Positions 44,183 through 56,492 of a stretch of 64,000 nt of DNA are shown here, piece by piece. The stretch is from Aphanomyces cochlioides (lineage: Eukaryota; Oomycota; Saprolegniomycetes; Saprolegniales; Verrucalvaceae): contig JAHQRK010000001.1 of assembly GCA_019828595.1 (NCBI GenBank), positions 930,001 to 994,000 on the forward strand, in the 5' to 3' direction. A program made the position numbers and the translations under genes. Within the stretch, counting starts at the first letter, position 1, and each line of letters opens with the position of its first letter. Below the pieces are notes generated by a model. It saw only the letters and a list, made by a program, of their open reading frames with translations, was not told the origin of the DNA and searched no databases.

Positions 44183-45172
44183 ATGATGAAAGCGCTAGTT
44201 TACAATTCATACGGCTCAACCGATGTCCTTTCAGTCCACGAAGTCCCAACGCCAACGCCAGGACCAGACCAGGTCGTCGTCAAAGTCGCAGCTGCATCCG
44301 TCAACAAAGGCGACACAATTGTCTTGAGTGGATCGCCCTTTGTTGTTCGCCTCGCAACGGGCTGTGTCATGAGTCCAAAACCCAACACGATTATTGGATC
44401 GGATTTTGCTGGCACTGTTTCCGCGGTAGGCGACAGTGTCAAGACGTTCGCAGTCGGGGATGAAGTGTACGGTCAAATTGACTTTACAAGGCATGGTGGA
44501 GCCATGGCTGAATATGTATGCCTTGGTGCCACAGATGCCATTGCGATCAAACCACGTAATCTGTCTTTTGCCCAAGCTGCAGCAATGCCTGTCGCAGCGC
44601 AGACAGCGCTCCAAGCGCTCCGAGACGATGGCAAACTCCAAAGTGGATCCAACGTCCTTGTAAACGGTGGCTCTGGTGGCGTTGGCTCCTTTGCAATTCA
44701 GCTCGCCAAAGCCCTAGGTGCTGCTCACGTGACGGCCGTTTGCAGTGGCTCTCATGCTGATGCTGCTCGTAGCCATGGTGCGGATAGTGTTGTCGGTTAC
44801 GAGAAGGAGGATTTCACTACGACACAGAACGATGTGGATGTCGTCATCGATTTGGTTGGCAACCAAGGGCTTCGCAAATGCTGCAAAGTCCTCAAGGGTG
44901 ATGGCACTTATGTTACAGCTGGCGGCCCACCCGAAACATTTTTTGGACGACTCTTTCGTCTTTTGACTCTCAGGCCATTTGTGAGCCAGCGACTTGTTGT
45001 GAGCATGCTGACTCCATCTCAAGCACTTTTGCAAACGCTCGCCGAACTTGCCGAAGAAAATAAAGTCGTGCCGTACGTTTGCAAAGAGTTCAAGTGGGAG
45101 CAAGCTACCGATGCATTCAAATTCTTTAGCCAGGGCCATGTTAGCGGCAAGGTCGTCGTCACGTTTTCTTAA
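44183..45172 (+). CDS. Quinone oxidoreductase-like MDR enzyme
   Basis: Intronless, 329 residues from the double ATG at 44183. Medium-chain dehydrogenase/reductase layout: N-terminal GroES-like domain (MKALVYNSYGSTDVLSVHEV, IIGSDFAGTVSAVGDSV, FAVGDEVYG), then Rossmann fold with NADPH motif VNGGSGGVGSFAIQLAKALG (AxGGVG type). Catalytic-zinc cysteine and histidine positions are not evident, so it belongs to the zinc-free quinone reductase/enoyl reductase branch. It would use NADPH to reduce quinones or enones, perhaps in detoxification. Its stop codon overlaps the stop of VPS53 on the other strand. Confidence 0.9.
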   Translation: MMKALVYNSYGSTDVLSVHEVPTPTPGPDQVVVKVAAASVNKGDTIVLSGSPFVVRLATGCVMSPKPNTIIGSDFAGTVSAVGDSVKTFAVGDEVYGQIDFTRHGGAMAEYVCLGATDAIAIKPRNLSFAQAAAMPVAAQTALQALRDDGKLQSGSNVLVNGGSGGVGSFAIQLAKALGAAHVTAVCSGSHADAARSHGADSVVGYEKEDFTTTQNDVDVVIDLVGNQGLRKCCKVLKGDGTYVTAGGPPETFFGRLFRLLTLRPFVSQRLVVSMLTPSQALLQTLAELAEENKVVPYVCKEFKWEQATDAFKFFSQGHVSGKVVVTFS

Positions 45173-47916
45173 TTGCTACCTATATAATTGAATGGATTGC
45201 TGGCTTTGGCCATCTTCTGCATGTTGGACTTTAGACTCTCCGTCATGTCGCTCATCTTGTCTTCTATAATTTGTTTAGCTGGCGCTGCAATCGACTTGTT
45301 TCGCTGCATTCCCAAGGCCTCAAGCAATGGGACCTGATCTTGGCGTTTAACCCTATGCAAAGTTAATTAATGGTGTCTAGTTGCACTTGCTCACCCCTTC
45401 AAGTTCAAAATGTTTTGGAAGTTTTCAGCCGTGCCTTCAGGCCACATGATCTTGAAACTCTCAACGAGCATTTCAGCCGGCGTGCCAATCAACTTGAGAA
45501 CAGCTTCGACGTGGGCCATTTCGTTCGTCACAAACTTTGTGTATCGCACAGGTACGGCCATGCCGACCTAATGGACTGTATTAGCAATCATTCGCATCCT
45601 GGCACGCTATGCGTACTTCGCCTTCTTTTCCCATGATGGGAAGATTCAAGAAGAGAGTCTTGAGGGCATACACGTCTAAAAGAAGTTGCTGGGCTCCGAC
45701 TTGTGTGATACGTTTGCATTTCATGATGCTCAGGAATACTTTGGGAACAACTGCAGCAGCGATTTTATCGCAAAAGTTTGTAAAGTAGAGGCTCGAAAGC
45801 ATGGTACGCAGAGTAGGCACGTAAGGTCGCAACTTGTCTGCAATGGCGAGAACGTATGGACTCTCGTCACCAACGGTTTCAACGGCACCCCAATTGATAC
45901 GCTGCATGTTGGTCCATTCGTCATCAACGAGATTGTCCAGACCCACAACTATGCACTTCATTGCTGATGCAGCAACATCGTGGTAGGTGTCAATTTCTTT
46001 CGACAGCTCGATTGCCTCAGCAAACGCCTTGTCGATTTTGGCACGAATGGCATCTTCCAGAGACGGCAACTAGCACACAACACAGTCAAGATTTGAGAAT
46101 GAGCTAAAGGACGCACTGTATCCGCACAGTATTCGGCGGTGTTGATTACAAAGCAAAGTTCATCTTCCTGCTTGTCCGCCAACCGCCACTTCATCGATAC
46201 TGACGACGGAGCTTCAGCCGTGGCAAAAGGTGGCAGCTTGGCAATCAGTCGTGATGCATAGAGACCCAAGCAGTTCTTGAATTCGAGGTGGAGATCGAAA
46301 AAGGTTTGTCCGATCGTAAGCGCAGTACATCGCTTGACACTATTGCGAATATACGCAAACATATTGACAGAAGATGAAAAGACTGGCAAAGCGCCATTGC
46401 GGTCGACAATTTCCTGCGCCATGACTTCCGTTAGCATGTTTTCCTACATCCACATTTGAGATACAACGGACAACGCATTTTCAAACCATATTCTTTCGTT
46501 CCAGCGCAACGTACGCAGTCATGAATGGATCGAAAGTTCGCGAGAGCATGCCTTGGAGAGATGGAATTTGTTCTTCTGGTTCGTGTGGAACACCCATTTC
46601 CCCTTCCATGGCAGTTTTCTTTTTCAATTCTTCTGCAATGGCTTTTTGCTCTGCAAGGCGCTTTTGCCGCAAGAGGCGGCGCTTGATTCCTTCAGCAGAT
46701 GTAGGATCAATGACTTGGCCCTTGTCGTTCAAGTCTGGACGAGATTCGTCGATTAGTTCGCCCTGAAGACTAAGTAAGCCGTCGTGCCAGTCATGCTTGT
46801 ACCTCGTAACGCTGCACGATTTCTCGCTCGAAGAGCAACGCTTTTTGGAGAGCCTTCAGCAGAGAAGTCACGTCTAGTTCATCTGACGACACAGCGCCAA
46901 GCTGAGCAAGTATATGCGTGCGGGTGCGCTCGCAAAAGAAAATGCAAAGTCGTCGACCCATTTGCCAATGCGTTGGAAAGATAGCTTCCATCCGAGATTC
47001 AATCGTACTCACAAGCTGAAAGAACCATGCAAAGCGAGCATCCATATTGGAAAGAGCTGCAGAAGGGGAACTCTTAGATGCGAATTCCTTCTCGTAAGGC
47101 TACAATAGTCAGATAGGTCGATTGCATGAGATAAATGCGTACCACTAATTGATCAGAGCACCAAGAATTCACGAGCTTCTTCCTCGACTCCTTACCAAGC
47201 GCAGAGATAACCAAGCAAGCACTCGCGAGGTTAGCAAATAAGTGTTGCATCTCCGTCTCGTCTTTAGCAATCGAATCAAGCGTTGCAAGCGGACCAACAA
47301 CTTGGAAATCATTAAATATTTGCTTCTCAAGGTCTGCGCGGATGGCATTGACTGTCTTTTGAAGCTCCATGATTTTGCCCACTTTGGAGAACCCTTCAAA
47401 GTGTGTGAAGAGGCTATTGACAGCCTCCAACAAACTCGCAGCCTCCTTGTATAAACGCTGGGACGCCATGTATTCCAGTTGATCGACAGCAGTGACAAGC
47501 ATGTGAAGTCGCTTGAGCGCTGTGATTGTAGTTTGGAGGTGTCGCTTGGCATAGTCGAGTTGTTTGATGTCTCGGCAGATTTCCTGTACCATGACCTCGG
47601 ACTGCTCGGCTTTGCCTCGAATATCGTGAATCTTCTTGTACAATTGTGATACAGCTTGCTGCGCTTCTTTTAGATCTGCCATGGCTTGATATGCAGCGAG
47701 GGATTGTTCTTGAGACGCATGGGACAGGTTTTCATCGAGTTCTTTCATTCGGTTGCTCAATCGGCTCACAAACGGCTCAATATCGGCAAGAGATTGTTCG
47801 TCTGGGAAATTCCTGTTAATGAAATCCACACTGTCAAATTCTGGTCGATCCAACACATCGTCCGATGGCAAGACGCGCGAGATCGCCGCCTCGACACCTT
47901 TCGGGAGCTGCATCAT
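45169..47916 (-). CDS. VPS53: VPS53, GARP/EARP tethering complex subunit
   Basis: Seven exons (47916-47143, 47099-46803, 46762-46487, 46443-46117, 46069-45617, 45567-45395, 45352-45169) give 827 residues, the family's usual size. The N-terminal block is diagnostic: FDSVDFINRNFPDEQSLADI, then KAEQSEVMVQEICRDIKQLD and YAKRHLQTTITALKRLHML. Later parts include DARFAWFFQL, RTFDPFMTAYVALE and VPTLRTMLSSLYFTNFCDKI. GARP tethers endosome-derived vesicles at the trans-Golgi. All six introns are 40-49 bp and phase-consistent. Terminal codons overlap the convergent MDR gene by 4 bp. Confidence 0.94.
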
Positions 47917-47938
47917 CGCTCAATACCTTTTGTTCATA

Positions 47939-47961
47939 TTATCCGGAATCCCCCGGATAAT
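47939..47961. promoter_or_regulatory. Palindrome pair upstream of VPS53
   Basis: TTATCCGGA 47939-47947 and CCGGATAAT 47953-47961, 23-45 bp upstream of the minus-strand ATG at 47916. Confidence 0.45.
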
Positions 47962-48457
47962 CACCTCTTTTCCAGGTCACCGAGATCTTGGGCTGCTCGC
48001 TCAATCCAGAAACTATTAAGGTCCGAAGTTATTTGTAAATGTCTTCTTGTCTCTCTCCATGAAGACGGAAAGTCCATGTGGCTCGGAGCTCTCACGATTC
48101 CACTTCTTTGCCCGTTCCCAATAATTTTAAAATGACCGTTACATCTAACTTTTACCCCCTATGCCCAACGAGTCAGCTTGGCCGAGAAGTCAAAGGATAC
48201 GCGTTAGATGTTAGTCTAAGCTAATATTGCCGTTAGGCTCAATCCTGTCCTTGTGCCAGAGCGCTGGCGGCGGTTTCGTCACTGGAGCTTGGAATCCAGT
48301 GATTGGGGAGGGGTGACTAATGCACGTCGAACGTAGTTTCGGTTGATAAGTATCGAGGATATTTCCTTCGAAGTTCGAGATACGGTGAAATCGAGAGCAA
48401 TTTGTCCAAGGCCGATTTGGCCTCGAGAACTGGATCATCGGCTTCTTGACGGCGCAT

Positions 48458-51400
48458 TCACCATCGTATTGTAGATGTCCAGGCGATGAAGGACTCTTCG
48501 ACAAGGACGTGGTGAGGTGGAGCTTGACGATGGCGGTGTTTTCTGTGATTGCGCTGGGTCCAGGCCATGTGTAATGTCACGCCAGTCAACATTACCCAAA
48601 GCTGAAAGAGCATATCTTTCAGGGATCTGGCGCTGGTAGTAACCTTGAACGCGTCCAGGTTGGAGGAGAGGCTCCATGAGAAGGATATACCATATTGCTG
48701 CCATGGAGGAGAATGAGCTGTCCAGATTGGGGCGATGGTGGGGCATTCGTGCAGTGTGTGGGCGATTGTTTCATTTGTGCCACAGTCGTGGGGACACAAC
48801 CGACGTTCGGGCTCGCCAGGCAAGTAGTATTTGAATCTGTCGTTGACTGCCAGCATTTTGAGAATCGCCCGAAGCCAAACATCTGCATGGACGGGGGTGA
48901 TCCACTGTAGTGATTTGCGGACTAAGGACATGTACACTCGAGCCTTGGCGTGGTTTTGGCGTTGTGGGTTATATGTCGGGTGAGGGCTCGTGGGGATAGG
49001 GCCATGAAACGCCATGCGTGCGATGAGTTTACGAGGCCAGTATTCAAACTGTTGGATTCTGTCGCGAACGGTCATCCGGAAGGCATGGGATTGCGGGGTC
49101 TTGTCAATATTGTGGTGAAGAGGGTCTTCCTGACATCGTACGCAGACTGAGTGGTATACAGTGGTCAAGTGATCGTAGAGACCACGAGTTCGGGGGACGA
49201 GTGAAAACCATATACCGTCGTGTTGGAGGGATACTGTGCATGAGGGGTTTCCAGAGGACATCAGTCCTTGGAATTGTTTGAAGGTGGGCCATCGACCTCG
49301 AGGGGTTGCAAGGTGGAGGATGTCATAGAGGCATCTCAAGCCATTAGTGACGCCGTGTTGGCACCACAAACGAGCCTCCGTCGATTTACTGACGAGAGAA
49401 GCTGGTGTGACCGATCCGTTGTGGAGAAATTCCCTGTATGAGGTAAGCCAGATAGGCTTATGGAGTGTCGTTGCGAAGTTAGGCCTAAGTGGCAGTTTGT
49501 ACTTTGTAGGCACGCTGGGCCATGTCTTCCAGACATCCTGCCATATTGGGTGGAGCTCTGCTAAGTTGAGCCATGCAGAGCTGTGTTGTGGAGAGTACCA
49601 CAGGAAATCGTACGGGCGATTGGTTGAATGGATTGAGCGCGTGCAGTTGGCGAATTGGTTCAAAACCAGTGTCGTCCATGGAGGTGGAGGTGTTGCATTT
49701 GACTCGGATATGAGCCGTTGGAGGAGTCGGAGGCGTTGTCCACGAATGACTGACGATATGTGAGGGATACCAAGGCCGAGGCACTTGTCAAACAACCATT
49801 CCTTGTTGATTGGTGATCGGAAGGATGAATCCACAGAGGAGTGGCCCCCAATGATGAATTTGGTCAGCATTTTTTGCCATTGCAGAGAATACCGTCGGGG
49901 ATAGGTGTGACCGACGTTACATGCCATATAAGGCCGAGGATCATGGATGAAGCTAACGCTCGTCGTCCCTGGATCGTTCTGGCGCGGCAGCTCCATTGTG
50001 AGAAGGCTGCCAAGTATTTGTCATTGATATGATGGACATGATAGAGTGGGTCGAGTCGATGACCGACGTAGGCACCGAGAAACCGAATGGGTTGTCCAGA
50101 TTTGGAGAGAATTATAGATGGCGCAGATAAGCGTCCCACAGGTTCTTCGTTGTTATTCAGCGCGAGCGTAATACATTTGGTTTTGTTCAGAGCTGCCCCA
50201 GAGGCGGCACAGAATTGGCCGACAATCTCGTCGACTTGGAATTCTGCTGATTCAAGCGACCCTGAGAGTAATGTAGAGTCGTCGGCAAAGAATACACTGG
50301 TCAGTGTGTTGTCGTTGTCCAAATGGATGCCTGCTTCGGGGTGTGCCCGAAGCATAGCGCCCAATGGTTCAAGGTAGAGTCGAACAGGATGCATGATAGC
50401 GGGCATCCTTGTTTCACTCCACGTGATGGGCGTATGGGGGGGCCAAGCGCTCCATTTAGGAGGAGGTGGACTTGGGTTTTTTTGTACAACAAGTGGACCC
50501 AATCGCGAAACTCGGGACCAATGTTCATTCTCTCGAGGACTGCAAAGAGGAAGGACCAACGGACCATGTAATAGGCCTTCGCAAAGTCAAGGAATGTGGC
50601 GTACCATTCTTCGTTGGTCCGGGTAGCTCTGTGTTGGAGTGCTTGGATTAAGTGGATGTGGTCAGTCATACTGCGTCCTTTGATGAAGCCCGATTGTGTC
50701 GGGTGGACTAGTGTCTGTGCCACTGCGGACAGACGACGAGCGAGCACATGTGAGAGGATTTTAACTTCCACCGGCATGAGAGCGATAGGACGATAATTGC
50801 CAGGGTCAGCCCGCTCACCTTTTTTGTAGAGTAGGGTGATCGAGCTTTTGCGCTGATGAGGAAGCAGGAGCCCGTGCGTCTTTCGCTGATATTCGTAAAC
50901 GAGGACCAGGATTGCTGCAAATTTCTCAGGTGCAGTCTGAAAGAATGCCGCAGGCCACCCATCTAGGCCAGGCGACTTATTCCTTCGCATGGATTTTATT
51001 GCAGAGCAGAGCTCGTCTGCTGTGAGCGGTTTATCGAGTTCATCGCGTTGATCGGGCGATAGTGATGACTGGAGATGACCGAGAACAGCCTCGCGTGTTG
51101 CGGGGTCTGGTGGGGGAATTTGGGAAGGCTCGACCATTATGGACCTCCAATGGGCCGTGAATGCCTTGGCAACATCAGCTGGATCGTTGACAATTTCGCC
51201 ATTGATGAATGCAGATGTAATAGGAACTTTGGTCGCCGGTGGCTTGCGCAGAAAATATGCCGTTGGCGATTCGTTGAGGTTAGCATGGCGATCGAAACCA
51301 CTGTCGAGTGAAGCCTGGTGGGATTCCTTTTTTGCAGCAGTGTATATCTCCCGTACTGTATCGACGGTGTTGTTATCGACGAGACCTGCCTTAGCATCAG

Positions 51401-52472
51401 TTTTGGTTTTAACTAAGCGTCGGCGGAGGAAGGTTAGTACCTCCTGCCGATGACGAAGTTTATTGAACTGGCCCTGGCGCATTTTTCGTTTCATGCGTCG
51501 TAGCCAACCGCTCCACTTGGCTCCTGCGTTGCATTCGGGCTGTTCGAGCAGTTCATCGAGAAGGGATTGGGCTTCGTGCTGGATCGCTTTGATGGTCCGG
51601 TGATCAAGGAGTAGTTCTCGTGGTAGACGCCAGAGTTTTGAGGATGGTTGTGACTGCGACGTGGAAGCCGACGCCATTAGTTTGACCGTATGGGTTAAGT
51701 GGTCTCCATGGAATCGGTTAGTGTCATATGTTGACTTGTGCAGATGGAAGGTTGCTAGTTCACGATCTACGAAGATGTAGTCGAGCCGATATTTGCGTCT
51801 TGGTCCAGAGTGTGCTGGCTTTGAGGGGTATATTAGACGCCATGCATCGGTGACCCGGAGTGGTGCAAGCTAGGCGAGGCATTCCGCCTTGCCTGCATTG
51901 TAGTTTGAAGGAGGTGTTGTCGCGTCGAGCGAGGTTATCATTGGCAAGTTGAAGTCCCCGCCGACGATGTGGATGCCGGTATCATCATCGCCGAAGTCAA
52001 CGGGAAGGCTTTCAAAAAAAGCGGCGCGCTGGTCGTCCTCGACAGGGGCATATACATTGTGGAAATATACTGGTGTCGAGTTCCATGTTGTGTGGATGAC
52101 CAAGTAGCGGTCTTGCACCAGCTTGTCCCATAGAGGTTTGAGGTTTGCGAATCCTGGCATAGACTCATGGAAGAAGGTGGCTACCCCCTTGCTGCGATGG
52201 TTCGTCGATCCGTGGGTGGAGGTGCGGTGGTCGTTGACGAATAGTCTATACTTTTTGTGGCCGATGTGATTCGTGATGTGTCGTCGGATGGTGTGGAAAT
52301 GGTCTTTGTTTTTGATTTTTGTTTCTTGGAAGAACACACATTGGTGTAGGAGTTTACCGAGGGTGGCAGCAGGGGTATCGTCTTTGTCGTTAAAGCCATT
52401 GAGATTACATGTGGTGATTGTTATGCTGGGCGCACCAGCGACTAGGTTGGAACCAGTGACAGGTTTAGCCAC
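48458..52472 (-). pseudogene. LINE ORF2: endonuclease, reverse transcriptase, zinc finger
   Basis: The endonuclease part shows ITTCNLNGFND, VFFQETKIKN, KGVATFFHE, FHNVYAPVED and HIVGGDFNLPM (APE fold). The reverse transcriptase shows NKSPGLDGWPAAFFQ, NYRPIALMPVEVKILS, TQSGFIKGRSMTDHI, TFLDFAKAYYMV, RGVKQGCPLS and FFADDSTLLS. The final part has CPHDCGTNETIAHTLHECP, a zf-RVT-like finger. It is broken by an in-frame TAG at 51870-51872 and frameshifts near 50375 and 49880 (in a run of A). In the catalytic FADD box the two aspartates are intact. The start overlaps the ORF1 stop and lacks an ATG at that point. Confidence 0.88.
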
Positions 52473-53343
52473 TAGTGGTGGGGGTGAAGTCGAACCATAG
52501 CTCCGTGATGTCGCCGTGGACTAGACGCCTTGTTGTCGAGTCAACCATGACCCGGATGGTTGGTTCGATGTTAAGGGCGTCGATTTCTTCGGCCAGTTCC
52601 ATGGCCTGCATGACATCGAGCCATCTAGTGAAGTTGGAGCGTATGTTGGTCAGTTCTGGGGATAAGGCGGGGTCGACTGTTTCTTTGTCTGGGTTGAGTG
52701 CTTCAACCGCCACGGCCAGAATTTTCCGTAGCTCTTCCCAGACTGTGTTACCGAGCATCGTAGTCCCCCAAAGGGCATGACGAAGGGAGGCTGATGCCAG
52801 ATATCGAGATTGGAATCTCGATGGGATTGCAAATACCGGCTGAGCAGTGAGGGAGTATAGGGCTGTGTCACTTGAATATATCATCGGGGCTGTGGAGCCG
52901 AGGATCAGTTCGGCCATGGCGAGGATTATTTCGACCTCGATCGGAGTGGTGTCGTCACTGCCCTCGTTGGGTGGAATTGAAGACGCATCGAGTTGCGAGA
53001 CTTCATCAAGCAAGGCAAAATCTGTTTGTAGGTTTTCCAAGGAGAAGGAGTGTCCAAACGTTTCAATGTATAGTTTGGGAAATGGCAGCGTCGCTCCTTG
53101 TGAGACACGGAGCCACCTGTTGATGAGACGTAGCTGCACGAGAGGCAGCAGGAGGTGGGGTGAGGAGACCGCTAAGTCTCGTAATTGTCTGCGGAATACA
53201 ATGGGGTGGTCTTCGAGATCACGCTGGATCCAGTCAGCTTCGCCTGCCTGGATGTATTGAGCCAGCTTCATTTTTGTTTTTGAAGCCGCGATTGCACATG
53301 CGTTCTCGAAGGAAGCTTGGGCTTCTGCGACTGCAGCATCCAA
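52465..53343 (-). CDS. LINE ORF1 protein
   Basis: Intact 292-residue frame starting MDAAVAEAQASFENACAIAA. It ends exactly where the endonuclease frame opens (shared bases GTGGCTAA), the layout of a two-ORF LINE. I see no CCHC knuckle or RRM signature, so its assignment as ORF1 rests on position. Helical, with repeated references to Leu/Ile heptads. Confidence 0.55.
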   Translation of the reverse strand: MDAAVAEAQASFENACAIAASKTKMKLAQYIQAGEADWIQRDLEDHPIVFRRQLRDLAVSSPHLLLPLVQLRLINRWLRVSQGATLPFPKLYIETFGHSFSLENLQTDFALLDEVSQLDASSIPPNEGSDDTTPIEVEIILAMAELILGSTAPMIYSSDTALYSLTAQPVFAIPSRFQSRYLASASLRHALWGTTMLGNTVWEELRKILAVAVEALNPDKETVDPALSPELTNIRSNFTRWLDVMQAMELAEEIDALNIEPTIRVMVDSTTRRLVHGDITELWFDFTPTTSG

Positions 53344-53553
53344 GGCCGCCAGTTCATCAAGCGTCGTGTTCCGCCTATGACCATACTAAATTGACACACA
53401 AAGAAGTTGACCCCTTGCAAGATTACGCCTTCTCAGGCAACTAAAATGCCGAATCATGAAAGCCTGCGTTCCGCACCACTACCGATTTTAACGGGCTCGA
53501 AACGTGGTTCATGGTCAACTCATGGCCATACTAAGATGTAACAAGAGTTCTCT

Positions 53554-55134
53554 TTACCATTTAATACCGAAAGGATTCGCCAACTCGAGCTTGGGCACGG
53601 CATGATACCGTGTGTGGAACGCTTCCTGGGCCTTGGCGGAGAAGGGATGGCCATCCAGGAACGAGTTGTAGATATGCACGACCGCGGGGTTTTCTTCGCC
53701 GCGACGGTGGTTCTGGTTGCGGAATGCAGTGTAAACTTTGTCAACGAGGGCTTTGTTGGCCGCAGGCGTGACGGGTTTGATCTGACCGCCGCCATTCAGG
53801 CAGCCTCCAGGACATGCCATGATCTCAACGAAATGGTACGGGCATTTGTTACGCTTGATCTTCATAAGCACGGTCTGAATGTTGCGGAAGCCATACGCAA
53901 GGGCAAAGCGAAGCACTTCGGTGCCGTCAGGGAGCTTCAGACTCACTTCACGGAAGTCTGAATTGCGTCCAACGACGTACGGGAGTTGGTCAGGACAATC
54001 GACGTTGAAGAGTTCCTTGGCGGCAAAGCGAAAGATGTGTTCAAGGTAGCCGCCACTGCCGATTTCACCACCGGGAGTGAGACTGCTGACGACTTGGCCA
54101 GTAGTTGGGTCTAAGCCACTCCAACGGACTTCATCAGGTGTCAATGTGGCTTCAGCCAGCGCGGCAAAGTTGATTTCGAAGTCGTCTTGGAGCATTTCCA
54201 GCAATTCAGACGCCGCAAGGACACAATCGACGTCCCGTGTGTCAGTGGCGGCGTCAAGAAAGTTGTTGCGCGATGCTTCAAGCTTCTTGTCGTAGCAAGG
54301 CATGACTGTGCAATGGTACACTGGTTTCTCTCCCGCGAGGAATCGCTTGACAAGTGTTCCTGTGATTTGCTGTGGAGATTTGGTCGTACTGATGTATGGA
54401 ATTGCATTTGGATTTGACTTTTCGGCATAGCAAACCCATCCAGGACAAGAGGACGACAACATCGGCAGTGCAACATGAGCTGGCGCTTCTTGGACGTTCG
54501 TTGCATCGTAATAGTCGGTTTGAGTGGATGAAACAGCGCGAGAAGATGGTGGACGAACCCATGGAATTGCTTGACGTTGTCGGTACCGGGTGACAAACTC
54601 AGTGCGAGCTTCAATCAGTGCCAGATCGGACGCACATGTCGAGTCAAGCACGATATGGACACCAAGGTGACGAAAGTATGTGACGAGTTTGCGGTGACAA
54701 ACGTCAAGTGGGAGGTCAAAATGTGCCGCGACAGAAGCACGTGCTTGTGGTGAAATTGTGACGACGATCTGGGAGCTGTCACGATGGGTGCGGACAGCCC
54801 AGAGGAACTCTTGGGCACTCTGTTGTGAAATGAGAATCGACTCGGCAGACGTGACACAGCCACTGCAGGCGAGACAATCGTTGAGAGAGACCATCGCAGT
54901 ATCGTTTCCTGTATTTCGAATGAGGTCGGGTTCGATCGCAACTTGATGAATTCCGCTGTAAACGTCGCTGTCCAAGTTGACTTGCGCCGACTCTTTCGAC
55001 TTCTTAGATAGAAAAAGCGGATTCACACACGCTTGAGAAGGCGCGATAAAGTCATCCAAGTCTCCCAAGAACACTGACGCCTATAAAGAGAGAGAGATGA
55101 GACCGCCGCCAACAGCGCCGCATTTTTGTACCAT
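53554..55134 (-). CDS. CIAO3: Cytosolic Fe-S assembly factor CIAO3/Nar1
   Basis: A first exon consisting only of the ATG (55134-55132), a 51-bp intron (55081-55131) and one long exon (55080-53554) give 509 residues beginning MASVFLGDLDDFIAPSQACV. Iron-hydrogenase-like features: N-terminal cysteines including LNDCLACSGCVTSAES, then SSSCPGWVCYAEK, TVMPCYDKKLEASR and MACPGGCLNGGGQI, which hold the two [4Fe-4S] clusters. The protein bridges early and late steps of cytosolic Fe-S assembly and targets Fe-S to DNA-repair and replication enzymes. No transit peptide. Confidence 0.95.
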
Positions 55135-55693
55135 TGAAGCTTCGCGAATGGAAAAATGAAAATGCGAACTCTTTATTGGATAATTAATAGCCAATAGAAA
55201 AATAATAATGAAATATAAAATACTTCTGCTTGAATTTGAGCCGACGGATGTTGATTCCAAATCCACACAGATTTCTATTAGAAAGGGCCTTTATGTTGGA
55301 TCTTTCTTGATTTTTCTAGACATCAATGCACTAATACGACACTCTTGGCCTTGATTTATTCTGTCTCACCTTGGGAAAATGTCCCTTGTGGATATTCAGC
55401 CAATCATAATTTATCAAACAATTTTCTTTATTTTATTCTTACCCAATCAATGAATAGATTTCGACCTTGGAATCTTCAAGCATTGATCCATGATGCAATG
55501 TCGACGAGACCATGGAAGACACCGTCTTGCATTCGCCCTGACGATGATTTTGGCTATTCATACCTCTTGTACGGTGTTAAAGCTCATCCCTGACTTGATC
55601 TTATGACGGGCTAGTCGCTTGGCCTACTGTCGAAGCTCAACTTTGTCAACCTGACAAGGAAGGTGGGCATTGCCTTGACACTGAAGCGTTACA
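55135..55693. other. Intergenic region with CCAAT boxes
   Basis: A+T-rich. ATTGG/CCAAT sequences occur at about 55174-55196 and 55396-55402, as in several other promoters here. No CCGG palindrome and no convincing gene. Confidence 0.4.
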
Positions 55694-56400
55694 ATGAATG
55701 CAACAGAGCGAACAAACGAGAATAATGACCACCATATTGATGACCAGGTATCAAAAGAGGCTGATGATTCCGACGTCGATCCAACCTGCGCTCTGAAACA
55801 TTCAAACGCGCATTGGCATCTGGCTACACCAATGCATGTTGCGGCCTTTAACGGCAGATCTGTACGATAAATTCTTGGTTGTGACACTGCTCACGCTTCA
55901 TCGTAGGAAATTATTCAGTGGCTTCTTGAAGAAGGTTGTGACGTGAATGCTTGTGATGAAAATGGAGTCACTCCGCTGCATGCAGCTGCTGCATCGTCTG
56001 TCGGTGAAGCCGTCATGCCACTTCTCATTGCCAACGGGGCGAACGTGAATGCTGCCAACTGTATTGGCCAAACACCATTGCATTACTGTGCTGCAAATAA
56101 TCATCTCCATGGCGCTGCTACACTCCTATCGAACGAAGCCAATATTCACGCGATGACAGCTTCAGTATGAACCTCTTTCATGACAATTATCTCACAAACT
56201 TGCGATGTAGATGGATACAGCGTTGCATTTGGCATCTCTTCACCAGGATGAGGAGATGATTGATCTACTCTTGGGCTTTGTACTATCATATGAGTGAAAC
56301 AAAGCAACTGATGAATTTTTATGTGTAGGGAGCTGATCCAGTCCAGCGGAATGCATTAGGACATTTAGCGTGGCAGTCAACAACTGCAAAAGGTTTATGA
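55694..56400 (+). CDS. Small ankyrin-repeat protein
   Basis: Exons 55694-55861, 55907-56164, 56211-56279 and 56329-56400 join in phase to 188 residues. Ankyrin units: ATPMHVAAFNGRSEIIQWLL, GVTPLHAAAASSVGEAVMPL, GQTPLHYCAANNHLHGAATL, DTALHLASLHQDEEMIDLLL and a last partial one (GADPVQRNALGHLAWQS). The acidic N-terminus (NENNDHHIDDQVSKEADDSD) is not conserved in type. The protein ends abruptly mid-repeat (AKGL), immediately before CRN-like sequence, so the original C-terminus may have been lost. Confidence 0.8.
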
Positions 56401-56492
56401 TATGAAGTCTACAATCGAGAGGCTGCATTATTTGTTGACACTTGAGGATGTTGAGCATGTTGGTCTCAAATCTCCATTTTTAATCGCCAAAA

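Larger units (their letters stand above)
48200..53400 (-). mobile_element. APE-type non-LTR retrotransposon (LINE), inactive
   Basis: Order on the minus strand: ORF1 (53343-52465), endonuclease (52472-51870), reverse transcriptase (51677-49864) and a C-terminal zinc-binding region (to 48458). No RNase H or LTR seen. Exact ends are unclear; I found no poly(A) tail or convincing target duplication. A candidate short repeat, CCATACTAA, occurs at about 53388 and 53523. The element fills the space between VPS53 and CIAO3. Confidence 0.85.

Noticed and set aside
48200..53400. LTR retrotransposon
   Set aside because: No flanking direct repeats, protease, integrase or RNase H; the APE endonuclease plus reverse transcriptase order is that of a LINE.
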